Notes: generated by a model not told the origin, from the letters alone. A stretch of 60,085 bases of DNA from Oribacterium sp. NK2B42 (GCF_000424445.1 NZ_AUJX01000025.1:1-60085); one strand, 5' to 3'. Counted from the first letter of the stretch, positions 43,560 through 53,030 are shown. Program-made: numbers and translations.

Positions 43560-45185
43560 GTGAAAGCACAAACGATTATTTTAGGAAATGTTATTACAAT
43601 GGATGAATTCAAGCCTTATGCTGAGGCGATAGCGGTGAGTGATGAAAAAATCATTTACGTTGGCAGTAAAGATGCTGCGATGAAGCTGAAGGATGATAAA
43701 ACCGAGGTTTTGGATTACGGAACGAATTCTGTTTATCCCGGCTTTTTGGAGGCACATTGCCACCCCGGTTTTGCCGGAAATATGATGTTTGGAAGGGCAA
43801 AGCTTTCAGAAGGTAAAACTCCCGAGGATTATCTGAAAATTCTAAAAGAATATGTTGACAACAACCGGGATAAAAAGAATTATGTCGGATCGGGTTGGTC
43901 GGATGATCTGTTATATGATCTTAATGCAAAGCAACTGGATGAGATCTGTCCGGATAAGCCTATGATCAATCAAAGCAGCAGCGGACACATGATGTGGGTC
44001 AACACCAAGGCCATGGAGGCCTTTGACATCAATGAAGATGCAGTGAAACAGTGGGGAACAGAATGTATCCATGTTGATGAGAATGGCAAGCCGAATGGTG
44101 TGCTCGCCGAAAAGCCGGCCATTGATCTGGTAAAGCGGGTTCAGCCGGATCTTGCGCAGGCAAAAAGTGAACTGCTTGGATTCCAGAAATATGCGTTTTC
44201 AAACGGCTATACAGGTGTATATGACGCCGGATACCAGCTTCTGACCAGTCACGATCCGCGTGCCTACAGGGAGCTTGACGATGAGGGTAAGCTGAAGCTG
44301 TATTCATATTGTGGCAGTTTCGTTAATGACAATACCGATACCCCTGAAGAGGAAATGGACAGAGTTGCGGAGGAGGCAAAGGAATATAACGGCAAGCACG
44401 TGAAGGTGATCGGCGCCAAGGTCTTTGCCGATGGAGTCGTGGAGGGACACACCGCATGGATGCTGGATGATTATGTGGACAAGCCCGGGTACAAGGGCGT
44501 AAGAAGGTTTGATGATCACGAAAAGATGGTAAGGCTCGTCAAGGCGGCGGCAGCCCACAATATGAACGTTCACATTCACTCGATCGGAGACGGAGCCACA
44601 AAGGCATGGATCGACGCAATCGCGGAGGCGCAGAGCGAGACAGGGAATTTCGATATGAGAAATGCGCTGGCGCATTTACAGGAAGTCACTCCGGAGGATG
44701 TTAAGAGAATGGGCGAATATAATGTTATGGCTGTATGCGGAATTATGTGGGCAATCAAGCATCCTGCCGGCTTTGCACAGGAGGTTGCCTATGTGGGCGA
44801 GGAGAAGTCCTATAATGCCTACCCGGTCAAATCCATCATGGATGCAGGCGGCGTGGTTGCCAACCACTCAGACTACCCCGTGTCGCCTCTGTTCAGCGCG
44901 ATTCAGGCGTTTTGCTATGGAGTGTTGAAGAAGCTGCCCTCAGACCCGGATGACTATATCAGAAATATTGACCAGGCGCTCACCAGACATGAAGCATTAA
45001 AGACGCTTACGAGTAATGTGGCTTATATGTGGCATGAAGAGGACAGGATGGGATCGATCAGTATAGGAAAAATTGCCAACTTCGTTGTCATGGACAAGGA
45101 TTTTATGCACGATGATATGTCAGAGATTGAAAAGGCAAGATGCCTTGCTACGATTGTTGATGGTGAGGAGGTATATAAAGCGTAA
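43560..45185 (+). CDS. Amidohydrolase (YtcJ type)
   Basis: A 541-residue metal-dependent amidohydrolase: VYPGFLEAHCHPGF gives the HxH motif, VHIHSIGDGA the second metal His, LAHLQEV the third, and VANHSDYPVS the catalytic Asp. It is a paralogue of the first half of the 38.2 kb fusion but lacks the esterase half. GTG 43560 is the start, with AAGGAGG about 12 bases upstream. Residues 1-55 and the last 50 form the usual beta sandwich. Substrate unknown. The 445 bases after it (to 45630) hold no gene apart from a large palindrome and a weak promoter. Confidence 0.88.
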   Translation: MKAQTIILGNVITMDEFKPYAEAIAVSDEKIIYVGSKDAAMKLKDDKTEVLDYGTNSVYPGFLEAHCHPGFAGNMMFGRAKLSEGKTPEDYLKILKEYVDNNRDKKNYVGSGWSDDLLYDLNAKQLDEICPDKPMINQSSSGHMMWVNTKAMEAFDINEDAVKQWGTECIHVDENGKPNGVLAEKPAIDLVKRVQPDLAQAKSELLGFQKYAFSNGYTGVYDAGYQLLTSHDPRAYRELDDEGKLKLYSYCGSFVNDNTDTPEEEMDRVAEEAKEYNGKHVKVIGAKVFADGVVEGHTAWMLDDYVDKPGYKGVRRFDDHEKMVRLVKAAAAHNMNVHIHSIGDGATKAWIDAIAEAQSETGNFDMRNALAHLQEVTPEDVKRMGEYNVMAVCGIMWAIKHPAGFAQEVAYVGEEKSYNAYPVKSIMDAGGVVANHSDYPVSPLFSAIQAFCYGVLKKLPSDPDDYIRNIDQALTRHEALKTLTSNVAYMWHEEDRMGSISIGKIANFVVMDKDFMHDDMSEIEKARCLATIVDGEEVYKA

Positions 45186-45349
45186 AAGCTGAATTATCAG
45201 GCAGGAAGAATCCTTGCAAATCCCAGACAGACCAACCTTAAGGATTGTGTGATGCTTTATAAAAAAGCACTGTGATATACCTTATGGTTGTGGTAAGTGA
45301 AGGAGTTTTTGATAAAAGAAGGCTGATGAATCAGGATCCGTAAGTTTAA

Positions 45350-45423
45350 TGATGAACCAGTGGGACGGAGTCAATGGGGCATTTACAAAATGTCCCACTG
45401 ACTCCGTCCCCTTTGGTTCATCA
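45350..45423. repeat. REP-like palindrome, arms about 35 bases
   Basis: Arms 45350-45384 (beginning TGATGAACCAGTGGGACGGA) and 45388-45423 are near-perfect reverse complements around a 3-base centre. The repeated core is GGGACGGAGTCA. Such GGGACGGAGT palindromes are typical of REP elements moved by RAYT (Y1) transposases. No T-run follows, so it is not a simple terminator. Confidence 0.75.
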
Positions 45424-45577
45424 GAAAGGTACTTGACAGCCAGGCGGAACAGCACAGAGCATTAGTTGACAGTGTCATTTTTGTGTCTTACGATGAAACT
45501 GAATACTGCGTTCGTGAAGGATAACCGTCGGAAGCATTTTTTCTGATATCTGTATTTAATTTATTATTGTCGACCTT

Positions 45578-45583
45578 TATAAT
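45578..45583 (+). promoter_or_regulatory. Possible -10 box before LacI-GGDEF gene
   Basis: A TATAAT hexamer lies 48 bases before the start. The matching -35 region is AT-rich and poor (TTTAAT at 45555), so the promoter is only tentative. It is the best candidate in the gap. Confidence 0.3.
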
Positions 45584-45630
45584 GATAGAGTGAGTATTAT
45601 ATGTAGAGTATTTAGTAAGAGTGAGATGAT

Positions 45631-47937
45631 ATGAGCAAACGATTTAATATAGCTTACCTAATAGCCCATAAGACCCTGGGCTATCCTTTAGGAATTCAGA
45701 ATGGCCTTAGAAACTCAATAGAAGAGCAGGGTCATAATCTCATAAATATTATGGATCTTTTGCCGTCGAATAACTTTCTTGAATGGCCGGAGAACTATAT
45801 TCATGTGGCATTTGCATTGGCCGCCAGAATGGAATTTGATGCGTATATTGTTCCGGTGGGTGTTGTCAATGCTTTTATTTCACGTTCCTCAACAAATGTC
45901 AACGCTATGGATTATGTGAAATTGCTCAATCCGGAAAAAACTATTTTGATTGAGGAATTTCATGAGGGTTACAGATGTATCAGGAAAGACAATAAACCGG
46001 GAATACGTCAGTTAATAAGACATCTTATTGAGGATCACGGATACAGAAAGATCTGTTTTTTAAGTGGACCTGCCACGAGCTTTGGGGCAAAGGAAAGGGA
46101 AACGGTTTATTTTGAAGAGATGCATAAGCATGGACTTCCTGTTGAAGACCATATGTTTGCACGTGGAATATATTCAGGTGACTGTGACGACGTGGTGGAG
46201 CAGCTTCTTCTCAACAATCCCGATGTGGAAGCTGTTGTCTGTGCATCGGATCATATGGCGGAAACTGTTTATCGCGTCATGAAAAAGCACGGACTTACTC
46301 CGGGCTCAGATATAGCTGTAACAGGGTATGATGATATTTCATCTGCTGCCGAAATGACTCCGCCTCTTACCACTGTGCGTCTTTCGGCGTATGACATGGC
46401 ATATGCTGCCGGTTATGAAGCAGTTCGTTTATGCGAAGGTAAACCGCAGGAAACAGAAGTAATAGAAAGCATTTTTGTACACAGACTTTCCTGCGGAGAA
46501 AAGGTGACCGATAATAATTCCGATCTTGTAAAGCTAATGGCACAGACACCGGTTGACAGAGAAGCCATGGCAAAGCAAATGATGGAGGACGTGGCTGAAA
46601 CTGCTTCAAAAAAACTAAAGCAGGAATGCCTTCCTCGCTTTAAGTTGTTTGTCGAAAAGATATATAACATACTTATGGACGGGGAACAAAGAGGCTCCGT
46701 TCATCTCACGGGGCAGGACGATATCGACGATATTTTTCGTTACGATTTCAGAGATTATTTCTCCTTAAGGAAATTCGGTGATGCAGTTACGGATTGTTAT
46801 GATTATGCGGTGTCCCGACTTGAGGGAGACGAAAAGATATGGATATTGAATGAGCAGGCAATGTTTCAGCGCATTATCAGAAAGAATATAGTAGAGCAGT
46901 ATGAACAGAGACTATGGCACAGCCAGAAGAGACAGTACTACATTACCCGCATAACGATGGATGCATTGATGAATTCCCTGGATAGAAAAAAAGCTTTTCT
47001 GGCAATGTTTGATGATCTTATCAAGCTTGGGGTTAAGGATGCTGCTCTTCTGAGTTTTCCTGAACCTGTTGAGTATTTTCACAATTCATTGCATATGGGA
47101 GATACTCTGCTTCTTGAGGCTTCACTGTCCCGGGGAGAGATCAATGTTTCGGATAAACCGAAGACATATAAGCTTTATCAGATTGTAAAAAGCTTTATGT
47201 CACCGGATACGCCTGAACAGACAGCATTTCAGGTGAATCCGAGCTTTACTGTTGGAGCATTACTTACCGGTCGTGAAATGGTAGGAGTTTTCATAACAGG
47301 ACCAAGCTTCATGTATTCTACTGAGCTGGTCAGAGTTTATCACCAGATGGCGGTGGGCGTGCAGCATATCAGACTTATACAGAATGAGCAGGAGCTTATA
47401 GCTGTATTGAATCGTAATAATCTGCGTCTTTCACGGGAATCAGAGCATGACGAGCTGACAGGAGCTTTTAACCGCAGAGGTTTCATGAACAATCTGGAAC
47501 AAAGGGTGAACTCTATACTTTCAGAGAATAAAACTGATTGTAAAGCTGCCATTTTCTATATGGATATGGATGATTTAAAGCATATCAATGATACCTATGG
47601 TCACGATGACGGGGATTTTGCAATAAAAAGTACAGCAGAGGTTCTTGCAAAGGCTTTTGCAGGTGGTCTGGTAGGTCGGCAGGGTGGAGATGAATTTTTG
47701 GGCTTCTGCATGTTGGGCGGCTCACAGATTTCTGACCCCGGGGAAATGATTTCAAGGGTAGATAAACTCATGGAAGAGGTCAATGCGAAAAGCGATAAAC
47801 CATATAAATTGCGTATATCTATCGGATATCGTGAATTTACTGTGGATTCCGATACCATGAAAATATTCTCTTCATATATGGAAGAGGCAGATACCATGCT
47901 TTATGAAAATAAGAGGAAGCATAAGGCGTTGTCATAA
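45631..47937 (+). CDS. Diguanylate cyclase with LacI-type sensor domain
   Basis: A 768-residue soluble protein. Residues 1-310 match the sugar-binding half of LacI/PurR repressors without the DNA-binding helix (KICFLSGPATSFGAKERE, VVCASDHMAETVYRVMK, VTGYDDISSAAEMTPPLTTV). A middle part of about 280 residues is unassigned. Residues 600-768 are a GGDEF domain (HDELTGAFNRRGF, RQGGDEFLGF), with the motif intact, so it can make cyclic di-GMP. Binding of a small ligand, perhaps a sugar or nucleoside, would control synthesis. The gene ends at a strong shared terminator. Confidence 0.88.
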   Translation: MSKRFNIAYLIAHKTLGYPLGIQNGLRNSIEEQGHNLINIMDLLPSNNFLEWPENYIHVAFALAARMEFDAYIVPVGVVNAFISRSSTNVNAMDYVKLLNPEKTILIEEFHEGYRCIRKDNKPGIRQLIRHLIEDHGYRKICFLSGPATSFGAKERETVYFEEMHKHGLPVEDHMFARGIYSGDCDDVVEQLLLNNPDVEAVVCASDHMAETVYRVMKKHGLTPGSDIAVTGYDDISSAAEMTPPLTTVRLSAYDMAYAAGYEAVRLCEGKPQETEVIESIFVHRLSCGEKVTDNNSDLVKLMAQTPVDREAMAKQMMEDVAETASKKLKQECLPRFKLFVEKIYNILMDGEQRGSVHLTGQDDIDDIFRYDFRDYFSLRKFGDAVTDCYDYAVSRLEGDEKIWILNEQAMFQRIIRKNIVEQYEQRLWHSQKRQYYITRITMDALMNSLDRKKAFLAMFDDLIKLGVKDAALLSFPEPVEYFHNSLHMGDTLLLEASLSRGEINVSDKPKTYKLYQIVKSFMSPDTPEQTAFQVNPSFTVGALLTGREMVGVFITGPSFMYSTELVRVYHQMAVGVQHIRLIQNEQELIAVLNRNNLRLSRESEHDELTGAFNRRGFMNNLEQRVNSILSENKTDCKAAIFYMDMDDLKHINDTYGHDDGDFAIKSTAEVLAKAFAGGLVGRQGGDEFLGFCMLGGSQISDPGEMISRVDKLMEEVNAKSDKPYKLRISIGYREFTVDSDTMKIFSSYMEEADTMLYENKRKHKALS

Positions 47938-47946
47938 TCACGATGG

Positions 47947-47996
47947 AAAAGGCTCCTGATATAAGATGATCTGACATCTTATATCAGGAGCCTTTT
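47947..47996. terminator. Bidirectional terminator between two GGDEF genes
   Basis: Arms 47947-47968 and 47975-47996 pair perfectly over 22 bases around a 6-base loop. One side reads into TTTTTT and the other into AAAA, so it stops transcripts from both convergent genes. Confidence 0.9.
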
Positions 47997-48009
47997 TTAA
48001 ACCATATTT

Positions 48010-50286
48010 TTAGGTGTCTTCCTTTTTCTTCAAAAATCCAAGGATAATGGCAGTGACCATGGAACCGGTTAAAATTGATAACATGTAAAGCAGAGGATGT
48101 TCCACAAGGGGTAGTACAAATATGCCTCCGTGAGGGGCAGGAAGACTGCAGCCAAATATTGAAGACATTAATCCTGAAACCGCAGAGCCTGCAATACAGG
48201 AGGGGATTACCCTTATAAAATCAGTGATCACAAAGGGAAGTGCTCCTTCTGTGATAAAGGAAAGACCCATAAAGAGCGCCATGATTCCGCCGTTCTTTTC
48301 ATCAGTGCAGAACTTATCCCTGAAAAGCATTATGGAGATGGCGATGCCTATAGGGGGAACCATACCGCCGGCCATTACTGCGGCCATAATCATGGTGTCC
48401 CTTGCATCAATGGATGCAAGTCCGTAGTTATAAGCTATCTTGTTGATGATCCCACCCATATCAACCGACATCATCCCGGCAGCTATCGTGCAGGTAAGGG
48501 GCTTGCTGATGAGCTTCGCATTGTCCAGTATTGTGTTAAATACTGAACCCAGTACAACCGTTGTCGGTCTTATCATGAAAATTGAAATTGCCTGTACTAT
48601 GGTCAGACTGAATATGGGATATATAACTATGGGAGCGGCTCCCCGGATGAATTTCGGAAGCCTGTCTGTAAAAATGTTGATCTCTCTGCTGATGATTCCG
48701 GCAGCAAGACCGGCTATAGCTGCTCCGATAAATCCCGAATTGGTATCTATCACCATATAACCGCCTACAAGTCCTGCCATAAAGGCACTTTCTCCGGCCA
48801 GGCTGTATGCCATAAAGGCCGAAAAAACAGGCAGCATAAAATTGAAGGTTGTATCCCCCAGATATTTCATGTAGGTGGAAATGGAAGTCATTGAACCCAA
48901 GGAAGCTCTTTCGTCAACTGATAGTTTGGAGAGGTCAAAGCTTGCGGCATCAAAAAGGAATGCCGAAGCGATAAGGATACCTCCTGCAGCCACGAAGGGA
49001 GTCATCCACTTAACGGCGAATATGATCCCGGGCAGAAATCTTTCTCTCAGAACCTCTTTAAGGCTGAGCCTTGTTTCCTGTGGTTCTGCTTTAAGCGTAG
49101 TATCTATGTCAAGAGACATGGTTTCTGTCAGATTCTGCTGCTGGTTCGTATTGACATTGGCGATAACGGAGATGTCCTTTTCTGCTTTTGCCATGGCATC
49201 AGAAAAGACAGAAACAGTATTTCTTCCGTTCTTTTTTGATTCATACAAAGCGAGATCCGCATTTTCACAGACATGGGAGAGTGTCATGCCGCTTTGTACA
49301 GATGTTATACCGACACTTATGGTAAACGGAGTTTCTTTTTTCGGTGAATCCTGTTGTATATTTTTGCAAAGCTCAAAGAGTAAAGCTTTTGCTTCGGCTG
49401 AGGGCAGGTTTATGACACCGATGAACTCGTCACCACCCCATCTTCCGGCAAAGCCATTTGCCTTTGATACCATGGTCTTTATGTATGCTGCAAGCATTGA
49501 CAAGGCGGCATCACCGGCGGCGTGGCCGTATTTGTCATTGATCTGTTTGAATAAATCTATATCCAGAAGGAATATTGAATATTTACCGGATTCATCGGAG
49601 TTTAAGACCATTCTGCGATTGAACTCAGCAGTAAAGTATTTTCTGTTGGCAAGACCCGTAAGCTCATCGGTAGTGGCAAGCTGCAAAAGCCTGTTCTTGT
49701 ACCGGGAGAACATGTTGGAAATAAGAACTAAAAGTGTAATGATCAAAATTACACCGATAGAAAAGATCACAACATATTGCATCCTTTGTATCTGCCGTTC
49801 CTTGGAGCCGTCATTTTCCAGGATGAGGCTATAGCTCCCGTTGCTGAATATTCGTGCGATATATATGGTTTTGTCAGCAAAAAATAGGGAATTTCCTCCG
49901 GTATTTGCATCAAAAAAAAGCTTATCAGGCTCTTTTACAGAGTCCAGGAAGGATGATTTGAATTCTATGGCATTACCGGGGGCTTCTGCCACGATATCAC
50001 CGGAGGAATCGAGCAGCCACAGGGAAAAACCCTCATCTGTATACTCGGAAGACTGATCTTCAAAGTACTTTGCAAGCTCAGTGTCCTTATCTGAGGATGA
50101 AGTACTTGTGGCTTTTTCGTTCAGAATACGCGCCAGTTCATGGGAGATCATCTTTGTATCTGTTTCCAGATATCTCAGGGAAAGACTGTTGCTGAGATAT
50201 GCAAAAGAAAGAAGGATCAGGGTGAAGGTGCCGATGATCAGGAGGAAAATGATATTTAATTGTCTTTCATTGGCCTTCTCGTTCAC
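48010..50286 (-). CDS. Membrane diguanylate cyclase fused to PTS fructose EIIC domain
   Basis: A 758-residue protein. Residues 9-30 and 172-196 are membrane segments enclosing an extracellular sensor region. Residues 205-365 are a GGDEF domain (TTDELTGLANRKYF, RWGGDEF at about 282-288). After a linker, residues 411-756 are a fructose-type PTS EIIC permease (ITEGALPFVITDFIRVIP, CSLPAPHGGIFVLP). No EIIA or EIIB domain is present, so on its own it cannot phosphorylate sugar. It may sense sugar or PTS flux and control cyclic di-GMP. GTG at 50286 follows AAGGAG; an upstream ATG at 50388 would add 34 unlikely residues. Confidence 0.9.
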   Translation of the reverse strand: MNEKANERQLNIIFLLIIGTFTLILLSFAYLSNSLSLRYLETDTKMISHELARILNEKATSTSSSDKDTELAKYFEDQSSEYTDEGFSLWLLDSSGDIVAEAPGNAIEFKSSFLDSVKEPDKLFFDANTGGNSLFFADKTIYIARIFSNGSYSLILENDGSKERQIQRMQYVVIFSIGVILIITLLVLISNMFSRYKNRLLQLATTDELTGLANRKYFTAEFNRRMVLNSDESGKYSIFLLDIDLFKQINDKYGHAAGDAALSMLAAYIKTMVSKANGFAGRWGGDEFIGVINLPSAEAKALLFELCKNIQQDSPKKETPFTISVGITSVQSGMTLSHVCENADLALYESKKNGRNTVSVFSDAMAKAEKDISVIANVNTNQQQNLTETMSLDIDTTLKAEPQETRLSLKEVLRERFLPGIIFAVKWMTPFVAAGGILIASAFLFDAASFDLSKLSVDERASLGSMTSISTYMKYLGDTTFNFMLPVFSAFMAYSLAGESAFMAGLVGGYMVIDTNSGFIGAAIAGLAAGIISREINIFTDRLPKFIRGAAPIVIYPIFSLTIVQAISIFMIRPTTVVLGSVFNTILDNAKLISKPLTCTIAAGMMSVDMGGIINKIAYNYGLASIDARDTMIMAAVMAGGMVPPIGIAISIMLFRDKFCTDEKNGGIMALFMGLSFITEGALPFVITDFIRVIPSCIAGSAVSGLMSSIFGCSLPAPHGGIFVLPLVEHPLLYMLSILTGSMVTAIILGFLKKKEDT

Positions 50287-50490
50287 ATGAAGCTCCTTAT
50301 ATTTATGTAAAGCACAAGTTACGATACTTCTATATCGGCAGGTGGGGTGGTTATTATAAGAATCAAGAGTGGTTTTATAGATGAACATTGGCTGTCATCC
50401 ACATTTCAGGTAACAGATCAGCTGACTCATCGAATTTCTGAAAAATGTATAAAACCTCTTAAAATGCGGAAATATGTGCTTGAACGGTAT

Positions 50491-50520
50491 TTACAGACTG
50501 TCGGTGAGTCATGGTATAAT
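50491..50520 (+). promoter_or_regulatory. Promoter before SprA-type gene
   Basis: TTACAG at 50491 and TATAAT at 50515 are 18 bases apart, with TGG just before the -10 (extended -10). It would drive the SprA-type and acetolactate decarboxylase genes with a leader of about 150 bases. The leader contains GC-rich inverted segments (for example GCGCCTTGCGC near 50625) but I do not recognise a riboswitch. Confidence 0.55.
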
Positions 50521-50678
50521 GTTTACATAAGTGGAAGACAGACTTCATGACACGCCCCACATGGAGCAAGGAAGGATGCTATAGCGGACCGGGAGTACGG
50601 AATGTGTGAGAATCGTGGGAGCGCCTTGCGCGGATCGGTTCTATGTAGAAGTGTATACTTGAAAGAAAGGAGCAGGGT

Positions 50679-51212
50679 ATGGCTGTGAATCCTATCGGTG
50701 CGTTTGGTACAGGAAGAACGAATAGTGATCCCTATGAGGGATATTATCGGGCGTACTATGGGAATGCCCGGAATCCTCTGAATTACAGACAGATGATGTC
50801 TGGTAACGACCAAAACTCTGTGTATAAAAGCGAGGATACCATTAAGCCGGGCAGGTTAAGCGCACCATCCGAGTGTCAGACCTGCAAAAACCGCAAGTAT
50901 CAGGACGGATCCAATGAAATGGACGTTTCCTTCAAGTCGGCTGCCCACATCTCTGTCAAGGACGCTCCCGCAAAGGTTCGGGCTCATGAGCAGGAGCATG
51001 TTGCCAATGCCTACCAGAAGGCGAAGGAGTCAAATGGTAAGGTGTTGCAGGCGTCGGTTTCCATAAAGACTGCAATATGTCCTGAATGCGGGACAACCTA
51101 TGTTGCAGGCGGTGAGACATCTACAAAGATAAAGTATCCTGTTGACAAAAAAGCAAAGGAGAGTATTGCGGAGGACACAGGTCTCGGGAAATTTTTTGAT
51201 GCCTCCGCCTGA
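50679..51212 (+). CDS. SprA-related putative metalloprotease
   Basis: A 177-residue protein. The central part reads CQTCKNRKYQDGSNEMDVSF, then VRAHEQEHV and ICPECGTTYVAGG. This is the SprA-related family (PF12118 type), with an HExxH zinc-protease-like motif and two CxxC pairs that may bind a second metal. No signal peptide is seen. Function of the family is not known. AAAGGAGCAGGG precedes the ATG. The next gene follows after 31 bases, so the pair is likely one operon. Confidence 0.8.
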   Translation: MAVNPIGAFGTGRTNSDPYEGYYRAYYGNARNPLNYRQMMSGNDQNSVYKSEDTIKPGRLSAPSECQTCKNRKYQDGSNEMDVSFKSAAHISVKDAPAKVRAHEQEHVANAYQKAKESNGKVLQASVSIKTAICPECGTTYVAGGETSTKIKYPVDKKAKESIAEDTGLGKFFDASA

Positions 51213-51243
51213 TGGCGTAGATTTATAGAAAGAGGTAAATGTT

Positions 51244-52956
51244 ATGAATAGACTGGCTGCATTGGTTTTATCGTCTGCTGTAGCAGCAACATCCGTTGGT
51301 TCCGCTCCTCAGGGTGTTTTCGGATCTGTAAAGGTGAACATTTCGGATGCTGCACACAATATTGAAAATGTCCTCGATAATCTTGATAAGGATAAAGTGA
51401 AAGATGTACAGGGCATACTGAAATCGGCTTACGACGCTGTATCAGAATCGAATGTTGTTAAAGCTGCTTCAAAAAGGCCGGCTGAGTCCGGTGACAAGGA
51501 TGATCCGATAAAGGAGCCGGAGGATCCCGTAAAGGTGAAATCCGAGGAGAAGGTTTTAAAAGAGAAGCCCTCGGAAAAAATATATGCAGAAGATAATAAA
51601 ACTGAGGTTATTAAATCTGAAACACCGAAGTTAAAAGCTTCTGACAAAGCAAATAAAGAGAAGAAAAAATCAGACACAAAGGATAAAGGCGAAAAGAGTC
51701 AAGAGAAGAAAAATCAAGAGAAGAAAAATCAAGAGAAGAAAAATCAAGAGAAGAAAAGTCAGGAGAAGAAGGATCATGACAGAAATAAGAATAACAGGAA
51801 AAAGTATTCGTCCGATAAAGCTAAGTCAGAGGAATACTATTCCTGGAGTAAAGACCGTTTAAATGAGGGAAAATACGGCCATTATCATGATCGTGATGAT
51901 GATATGCCATACGGCGGTTGTCGATTCCATGATGACTACATGCCATATGACGGCTGCCGTTTCAATGATCGAGATGAAGATGACATGTCTTACGGGGGCA
52001 AACATTACAGATTAGAGTATCGCGGCCAGAAACCATTCTTCGGATTCTGTATCATTGACGAAAATGAGGAGGCGAAGCCGTTTATAGGCGTACCTCTTCC
52101 TGATGATGCCGAGGATTATGGCTCATACGGTAGTTTCAGCCTTTATAATGCTCCCGATTGGGATCCATCAGAAGGACCGGAAATGATTCCCGGATTTTTT
52201 GAATTCCAAAGCTCACAGGAACAGAAAACAGAAAAAGTATTTCAGGTGGCACTTCTTCAGTCACTTACCATAGGGCAGTATGACGGAGTCATCAGTGTGG
52301 AGGAACTGAAAAAGCATGGTGACATAGGCATTGGCACCTTCGAGGGTGTTAACGGGGAGATGATCTATCTTGACGGTGTTATGTATCAGGCACTGGGTGA
52401 TGGTTCTGTTGTTGAGGCTGATGATGCTGAAACTGTTCCCTTTGCTACGGTTGCTTACTTTAATCAGGATCTGATAATAGACGATGTTTCCGCAAAGAAT
52501 CTTGATGACCTGAAGGATCAGCTGGACAAAATCGTAGAGGAGAACGGAAGTAACCAGTTCTACTTTATAAAAGCTGAGGGTGATTTTGAGGATATTCAGG
52601 TAAGGAGTGAGCTTAAGCAGGAGAAACCTTATAAGACACTGGATGCCGCGCTTAAGACAGACCAGAGGGAATTCTCATATGAGGATGTATCCGGAACCAT
52701 AGTGGCTATTTATTTCCCTTCATATATGGGAACCCTGAATACTCCGGGCTGGCACTTCCACTTTATCTCTGATGATACGTCAAAGGGCGGACATGTACTT
52801 GGTCTCACGGGATTCTCAGGTATGATTGAAGGCAGCAAGATGAATCAGTTTGAAATGTATTGCCCTGATTCGGATACCTTTAATAAAGAAGATCTTTCTG
52901 TAGATCAGTCTGACAGGATCAAATCAGTTGAGCAGAAGTCAATGAATGAAGAGTGA
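51244..52956 (+). CDS. Exported acetolactate decarboxylase with long charged N-terminus
   Basis: A 570-residue protein. Residues 1-28 look like a signal peptide (MNRLAALVLSSAVAATSVGS). Residues 30-185 are rich in Lys, Glu, Asp and Gln, including SQEKK/NQEKK repeats. Residues 205-255 are rich in Asp, His, Tyr, Gly and Cys (DDDMPYGGCRFHDDYMPYDG). Residues 332-560 match alpha-acetolactate decarboxylase (BudA): LQSLTIGQYDG, FEGVNGEMIYLDGVMYQ, and GWHFHF with a later GGHV that supply the three zinc His. The enzyme turns acetolactate into acetoin and is normally a cytoplasmic protein of about 240-260 residues in most bacteria, though some are secreted. Catalytic residues appear intact. Confidence 0.83.
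   Translation: MNRLAALVLSSAVAATSVGSAPQGVFGSVKVNISDAAHNIENVLDNLDKDKVKDVQGILKSAYDAVSESNVVKAASKRPAESGDKDDPIKEPEDPVKVKSEEKVLKEKPSEKIYAEDNKTEVIKSETPKLKASDKANKEKKKSDTKDKGEKSQEKKNQEKKNQEKKNQEKKSQEKKDHDRNKNNRKKYSSDKAKSEEYYSWSKDRLNEGKYGHYHDRDDDMPYGGCRFHDDYMPYDGCRFNDRDEDDMSYGGKHYRLEYRGQKPFFGFCIIDENEEAKPFIGVPLPDDAEDYGSYGSFSLYNAPDWDPSEGPEMIPGFFEFQSSQEQKTEKVFQVALLQSLTIGQYDGVISVEELKKHGDIGIGTFEGVNGEMIYLDGVMYQALGDGSVVEADDAETVPFATVAYFNQDLIIDDVSAKNLDDLKDQLDKIVEENGSNQFYFIKAEGDFEDIQVRSELKQEKPYKTLDAALKTDQREFSYEDVSGTIVAIYFPSYMGTLNTPGWHFHFISDDTSKGGHVLGLTGFSGMIEGSKMNQFEMYCPDSDTFNKEDLSVDQSDRIKSVEQKSMNEE
51697..51771 (+). repeat. 15-base in-frame repeat, five units
   Basis: Five 15-base units (AGTCAAGAGAAGAAA type) encode SQEKK, NQEKK, NQEKK, NQEKK and SQEKK in the N-terminal extension of the decarboxylase gene. 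Units are nearly identical, so copy number may vary among strains. Confidence 0.92.
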
Positions 52957-53030
52957 TGCTGATGTTCCCACACAAAAAACTATCCTTTCATTGAAACGTA
53001 CATTAATAAAGCATCCAACGGTACTAAAAG

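Noticed and set aside
48875-49834. 319-codon plus-strand frame
   Set aside because: It is the antisense shadow of the GGDEF-EIIC gene, which has unmistakable motifs on the minus strand.
50521-50678. Structured leader as a cyclic di-GMP riboswitch
   Set aside because: GC-rich inverted segments are present, but the conserved GEMM-type core could not be found, so only a promoter is reported.
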